Shown piece after piece: positions 13,855 to 16,338 of a stretch of 16,338 nt of DNA. The stretch's first letter is position 1. Each line of letters starts with the position of its first letter. Where the stretch lies: the NCBI GenBank assembly GCA_007125455.1, contig SLDE01000130.1:1-16338 (forward strand). Reading direction: 5' to 3'. The stretch comes from Ectothiorhodospiraceae bacterium. GTDB taxonomy: Bacteria; Pseudomonadota; Gammaproteobacteria; Thiohalomonadales; Thiohalomonadaceae. The notes beneath the pieces were generated by a model that saw only the letters and a program-made list of their open reading frames with translations, searched no databases and had not been told where the DNA came from. A program made the position numbers and the translations under genes.

Positions 13855-15711
13855 ATGAGCGCCATCCCACAAGACTTTCAGCAGACCACCGATCGCCTCT
13901 CTGCCGAGGTTATCCAGCCCTTCCCCAAGTCGCGCAAGGTTTACCAGGCCGGTTCGCGCCCGGATCTGCGGGTGCCGATGCGTGAGATCAGCCAGGATGA
14001 CACCATGACCTCCGGCCAGCCGGAGCAGAATCCACCGATCTATGTTTATGACACCTCCGGCCCGTATACCGATCCACAGGCCAAGATCGACCTGATGGCC
14101 GGACTACCCGCGCTACGCCAGGCGTGGATCGAGGAGCGTGGTGATACCGAGCAACTGGACGGCCCCACTTCGCAGTACGGTGTGGCCCGTCAGAACGATC
14201 CGGCCCTGGCCGCCCTGCGCTTTGAGCACATCCGTCCGCCGCGTCGGGCCTTGGCGGGCAAGAATGTCAGCCAGTTGCACTACGCCCGTCAGGGGATCAT
14301 CACCCCTGAAATGGAGTTTGTCGCCATTCGCGAGAACAACCGCCTGCAGGAGATGCGCGACGACCCGCGCTATGCGGCGCTGTTGCGCCAGCACGCCGGT
14401 CAACCGATGGGGGCCAGGATCCCGGATCTCATTACCCCGGAGTTTGTGCGCGAGGAGATCGCCGCCGGGCGCGCGATCCTGCCGGCCAATATCAACCACC
14501 CCGAGCTGGAGCCGATGATCATCGGGCGTAATTTCCGGGTGAAGATCAACACCAATATTGGTAACTCGGCGGTCACCTCCTCGATCACTGAGGAGGTGGA
14601 AAAGCTGGTCTGGTCCTGTCGCTGGGGCGGCGACACCCTGATGGATCTGTCCACCGGCAAGAACATCCACGAGACCCGCGAGTGGATCCTGCGCAATTCG
14701 CCAGTACCGATCGGCACCGTGCCGCTCTATCAGGCGTTGGAAAAGGTCAACGGCAAGGCCGAGGACCTGAGCTGGGAGGTCTTCCGCGACACCCTGATCG
14801 AACAGGCTGAGCAGGGGGTGGACTACTTCACCATCCACGCCGGGCTGCGTCTGGCCCATGTACCGCTGAGCGCCAAGCGCCTGACCGGGATCGTCTCCCG
14901 TGGCGGCTCGATCATGGCCAAGTGGTGCCTGTCCCACCACAAGGAAAGCTTCCTCTATACCCACTTTGAGGAGATCTGCGAGATCATGAAGGCCTACGAT
15001 GTGGCCTTCTCCCTCGGCGATGGACTGCGCCCCGGCTGCCTGGCCGACGCCAACGACGAGGCCCAATTTGCCGAGCTCAAGACCCTCGGCGAGCTGACCC
15101 AAATCGCCTGGAAGCACGACTGCCAGGTGATGATCGAGGGCCCTGGCCACGTGCCGATGCAGATGATCCAGGAAAACATGGAGCAGGAGCTGAAGGACTG
15201 CAACGAGGCGCCCTTCTATACCCTCGGCCCGCTGGTGACCGACATCTCCCCCGGCTACGATCATTTTTCTTCCGGGATCGGTGCGGCGCAGATCGGTTGG
15301 TACGGCACCGCCATGCTCTGCTATGTCACCCCCAAAGAGCATCTGGGCCTGCCCAACAAGGAAGACGTACGCGAAGGGATCATCACCTATAAGGTGGCCG
15401 CCCACGCTGCGGATCTGGCCAAGGGCTTCCCCGGCGCGCAGCTGCAGGACAACGCCATGTCCAAGGCGCGCTTTGAGTTTCGCTGGCACGACCAGTTTGC
15501 CCTGGCACTGGATCCGCAGCGGGCCATCGACTTCCACGACCAGACCCTGCCCAAGGAGGCCCACAAGGTGGCCCACTTCTGCTCGATGTGTGGTCCGCAG
15601 TTCTGCTCGATGAAGATCTCCCAAGAGGTGCGAGAGTTTGCCGAAAAGGGGATGAACGAGATGTCGATCAAGTTCGTGGAGAGCGGGGCGGATATCTATA
15701 AGCCGGTATAA
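13855..15711 (+). CDS. thiC: phosphomethylpyrimidine synthase ThiC
   Basis: A 618-residue radical SAM enzyme that rearranges 5-aminoimidazole ribotide to hydroxymethylpyrimidine phosphate, the pyrimidine half of thiamine. The iron-sulfur cluster motif C-x2-C-x4-C is near the end: C576, C579 and C584 in HFCSMCGPQFC. Other family blocks are clear: SRKVYQAGSRPDLRVPMREI at the N-terminus, GNSAVTSSITEEVEKLVWS, DYFTIHAGL, SRGGSIMAKWCL, GDGLRPGC, and MIEGPGHVPMQMIQEN. I chose ATG 13855 with AGAGGA six bases upstream; the frame is open to GTG 13807, but that would start inside the riboswitch expression platform. No other thi gene is adjacent. The TPP riboswitch upstream should control it. Confidence 0.97.
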   Translation: MSAIPQDFQQTTDRLSAEVIQPFPKSRKVYQAGSRPDLRVPMREISQDDTMTSGQPEQNPPIYVYDTSGPYTDPQAKIDLMAGLPALRQAWIEERGDTEQLDGPTSQYGVARQNDPALAALRFEHIRPPRRALAGKNVSQLHYARQGIITPEMEFVAIRENNRLQEMRDDPRYAALLRQHAGQPMGARIPDLITPEFVREEIAAGRAILPANINHPELEPMIIGRNFRVKINTNIGNSAVTSSITEEVEKLVWSCRWGGDTLMDLSTGKNIHETREWILRNSPVPIGTVPLYQALEKVNGKAEDLSWEVFRDTLIEQAEQGVDYFTIHAGLRLAHVPLSAKRLTGIVSRGGSIMAKWCLSHHKESFLYTHFEEICEIMKAYDVAFSLGDGLRPGCLADANDEAQFAELKTLGELTQIAWKHDCQVMIEGPGHVPMQMIQENMEQELKDCNEAPFYTLGPLVTDISPGYDHFSSGIGAAQIGWYGTAMLCYVTPKEHLGLPNKEDVREGIITYKVAAHAADLAKGFPGAQLQDNAMSKARFEFRWHDQFALALDPQRAIDFHDQTLPKEAHKVAHFCSMCGPQFCSMKISQEVREFAEKGMNEMSIKFVESGADIYKPV

Positions 15712-15714
15712 AGG

Positions 15715-15753
15715 CAGGGACGAGATACGAGAGGTGGTGCCCGCTGCGCGGGC
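15715..15753 (+). repeat. short GGGACGAGATACGAG repeat and hairpin after thiC
   Basis: GGGACGAGATACGAG (15718-15732) starts a few bases after the thiC stop and resembles GGGATACGAGGGACGAG near 16291-16307. It is followed by the hairpin GCCCGC-TGC-GCGGGC (15739-15753). There is no T run, so it is a weak candidate for the thiC terminator. Confidence 0.45.
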
Positions 15754-15790
15754 GAATCATCTGACAAAAGGCCGACCTACATGGCATGGG

Positions 15791-15826
15791 TTTTTCTCTG
15801 TGTGCTCTGTGCCCTCTGTGTTGAAA
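15791..15826 (-). repeat. single arm of the CACAGAGG repeat family
   Basis: Read on the minus strand this gives TTTCAACACAGAGG, GCACAGAG and CACACAGAGAAAAA, nearly the same as 9368-9389. It lies between thiC and rnpB. I see no opposite arm nearby, unlike the two copies in the ileS cluster. Confidence 0.6.
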
Positions 15827-15830
15827 GGTT

Positions 15831-15873
15831 GTATCTACTCGCCCGCTCTCCACTTGAGGGGGCGAGTAGATAC
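15831..15873 (+). repeat. perfect 14-bp inverted repeat upstream of the rnpB promoter
   Basis: GTATCTACTCGCCC (15831-15844) and GGGCGAGTAGATAC (15860-15873) are exact reverse complements around a 15-base centre. It ends eight bases before the -35 of rnpB. No T run follows, so it is not a standard terminator. It could be a regulator binding site, a transcription-blocking hairpin or a small mobile repeat. Confidence 0.75.
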
Positions 15874-15881
15874 TATTCAGG

Positions 15882-15910
15882 TTGTGATGGCACTATGGAG
15901 CGGGTATGCT
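15882..15910 (+). promoter_or_regulatory. promoter of rnpB
   Basis: TTGTGA (15882-15887) and TATGCT (15905-15910) are separated by 17 bases, each matching the sigma-70 consensus at four or more positions. The predicted RNA 5' end at 15918 lies seven bases after the -10, which is right for a transcription start. Confidence 0.7.
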
Positions 15911-15917
15911 TCGCCCC

Positions 15918-16279
15918 GGAGTTGACCAGGCAGTCGCTGCAAGCCTCGGCTTGTGGAGGAAAGTCCGGGCTCCACAGGGCAGGGTGCCAGGTAACGCCTG
16001 GGCGGCGTGAGCCGACGGAAAGTGCCGCAGAAAAGATACCGCCGATGGCCTTTGGTTTCGACCGGAGGCACAGGTAAGGGTGAAATGGTGCGGTAAGAGC
16101 GCACCGCGCCGGTGGCAACACGCGGTGGCAGGGTAAACCCCACCCGGAGCAAGACCAAATAGGGGAACAATGGTGCGGCCCGCACTGTTCCCGGGTAGGT
16201 CGCTACAGGTGTCCGGCGACGGGCATCGCAGATGAATGGCTGTCCACGACAGAACCCGGCTTAACGGTCGGCTCCACTT
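15918..16279 (+). ncRNA. rnpB: RNase P RNA, bacterial class A
   Basis: The catalytic RNA of ribonuclease P, which removes 5' leaders from tRNA precursors. It follows E. coli M1 RNA closely: GAGGAAAGTCCGGGCTCC and CAGGGTGCCAGGTAACGCCT near the 5' end, GGTAAGAGCGCACCGCGC in the middle, ACCCGGAGCAAGACCAAATA, and GTCCACGACAGAACCCGGCT near the 3' end. The terminal helix P1 pairs GGAGTTGACC (15918-15927) with GGTCGGCTCC (16266-16275), with two G-U pairs. A GGT in the P15 loop region (about 16171-16174) fits the site that binds the tRNA CCA end. At about 362 nt it is slightly shorter than M1 (377), mainly because the P3 region is compact. The 3' end is placed by alignment to E. coli. Confidence 0.97.
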
Positions 16280-16285
16280 AATTCA

Positions 16286-16335
16286 GGTACGGGATACGAG
16301 GGACGAGCCAAGGCTCGGACCTCGAACCTCACACC
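16286..16335 (+). repeat. imperfect palindrome downstream of rnpB
   Basis: Two 24-base arms (16286-16309 and 16312-16335) are inverted copies at about 17 of 24 positions, with the inner cgagcc-aa-ggctcg exact. The arms are made of short GGTACGGGATACGAGG-like units. It may help 3' processing or termination of rnpB, or be another intergenic repeat; there is no T run inside the window. Confidence 0.5.
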
Positions 16336-16338
16336 TCC

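Noticed and set aside
14113..15624. Long open frame of about 500 codons antisense to thiC
   Set aside because: The + strand is an intact, conserved ThiC; the antisense frame is open because of GC-rich third positions. The same holds for long antisense frames over ileS (10878-12098), pilR (7001-8167) and murJ (3066-3728).
15889..15910. Possible sigma-54 promoter (TGGCAC) before rnpB, interesting because PilR is nearby
   Set aside because: The -12 element TTGC is not at the required distance, and a good sigma-70 promoter with correct spacing to the RNA start overlaps it.

Overview
The window is about 16.3 kb of GC-rich chromosomal DNA from a gammaproteobacterium. The ribF-ileS-lspA-fkpB cluster, the pilS-pilR pair, MurJ, a UUG-started rpsT and a RNase P RNA close to the Escherichia coli one all point there. 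The style (high GC, cobalamin gene, arrays of short CRCAGAGG-type intergenic repeats) would suit the Chromatiales or a neighbouring order, but I cannot fix the genus. Most genes are core housekeeping genes. No phage, transposase, CRISPR array, toxin-antitoxin or defence locus is visible.

Layout. (1) 1-248: the end of a rightward cobD-like gene, closed by a strong hairpin. (2) 283-1382: a leftward two-gene unit, a DUF2322-like small protein overlapping a ketopantoate-reductase-like Rossmann protein. (3) 1528-2535: a rightward exported beta-barrel protein resembling the C-terminal half of FadL/OmpP1. (4) 2584-2839: tRNA-Thr(CGT), followed by a structured segment that repeats the tRNA 3' end 173 bp downstream. 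(5) 2874-4433: murJ leftward. (6) 4676-4939: rpsT rightward with its own promoter and terminator. (7) 5158-8389: a rightward three-gene operon of a small membrane-anchored zinc-motif protein, pilS and pilR. (8) 8419-13597: a leftward ribF-ileS-lspA-fkpB cluster. Two of its spacers are filled by inverted pairs of a short repeat. (9) 13676-15711: promoter, TPP riboswitch and thiC, rightward. (10) 15712-16338: repeats, a perfect 14-bp inverted repeat, then rnpB with its promoter and an imperfect palindrome at the window edge.

How the genes work together. PilS and PilR form a two-component system; in known relatives it drives sigma-54 transcription of the type IV pilin gene. The zinc-motif protein overlaps pilS by four bases and is probably made with it. 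RibF makes FMN/FAD, IleS charges tRNA-Ile, LspA cuts prolipoprotein signal peptides and FkpB is a folding catalyst; this grouping is conserved in proteobacteria. The ispH gene that commonly follows fkpB is absent here, and murJ, often next to ribF, lies across the pil operon. ThiC makes the thiamine pyrimidine and is controlled by the TPP riboswitch in front of it.

The most interesting non-genic signals are the tRNA-derived repeat module (2638-2839), the inverted repeat arrays in the ileS operon, one of which supplies the ribF stop codon, and the perfect inverted repeat just upstream of the rnpB promoter. I did not find a clearly new multi-gene system.
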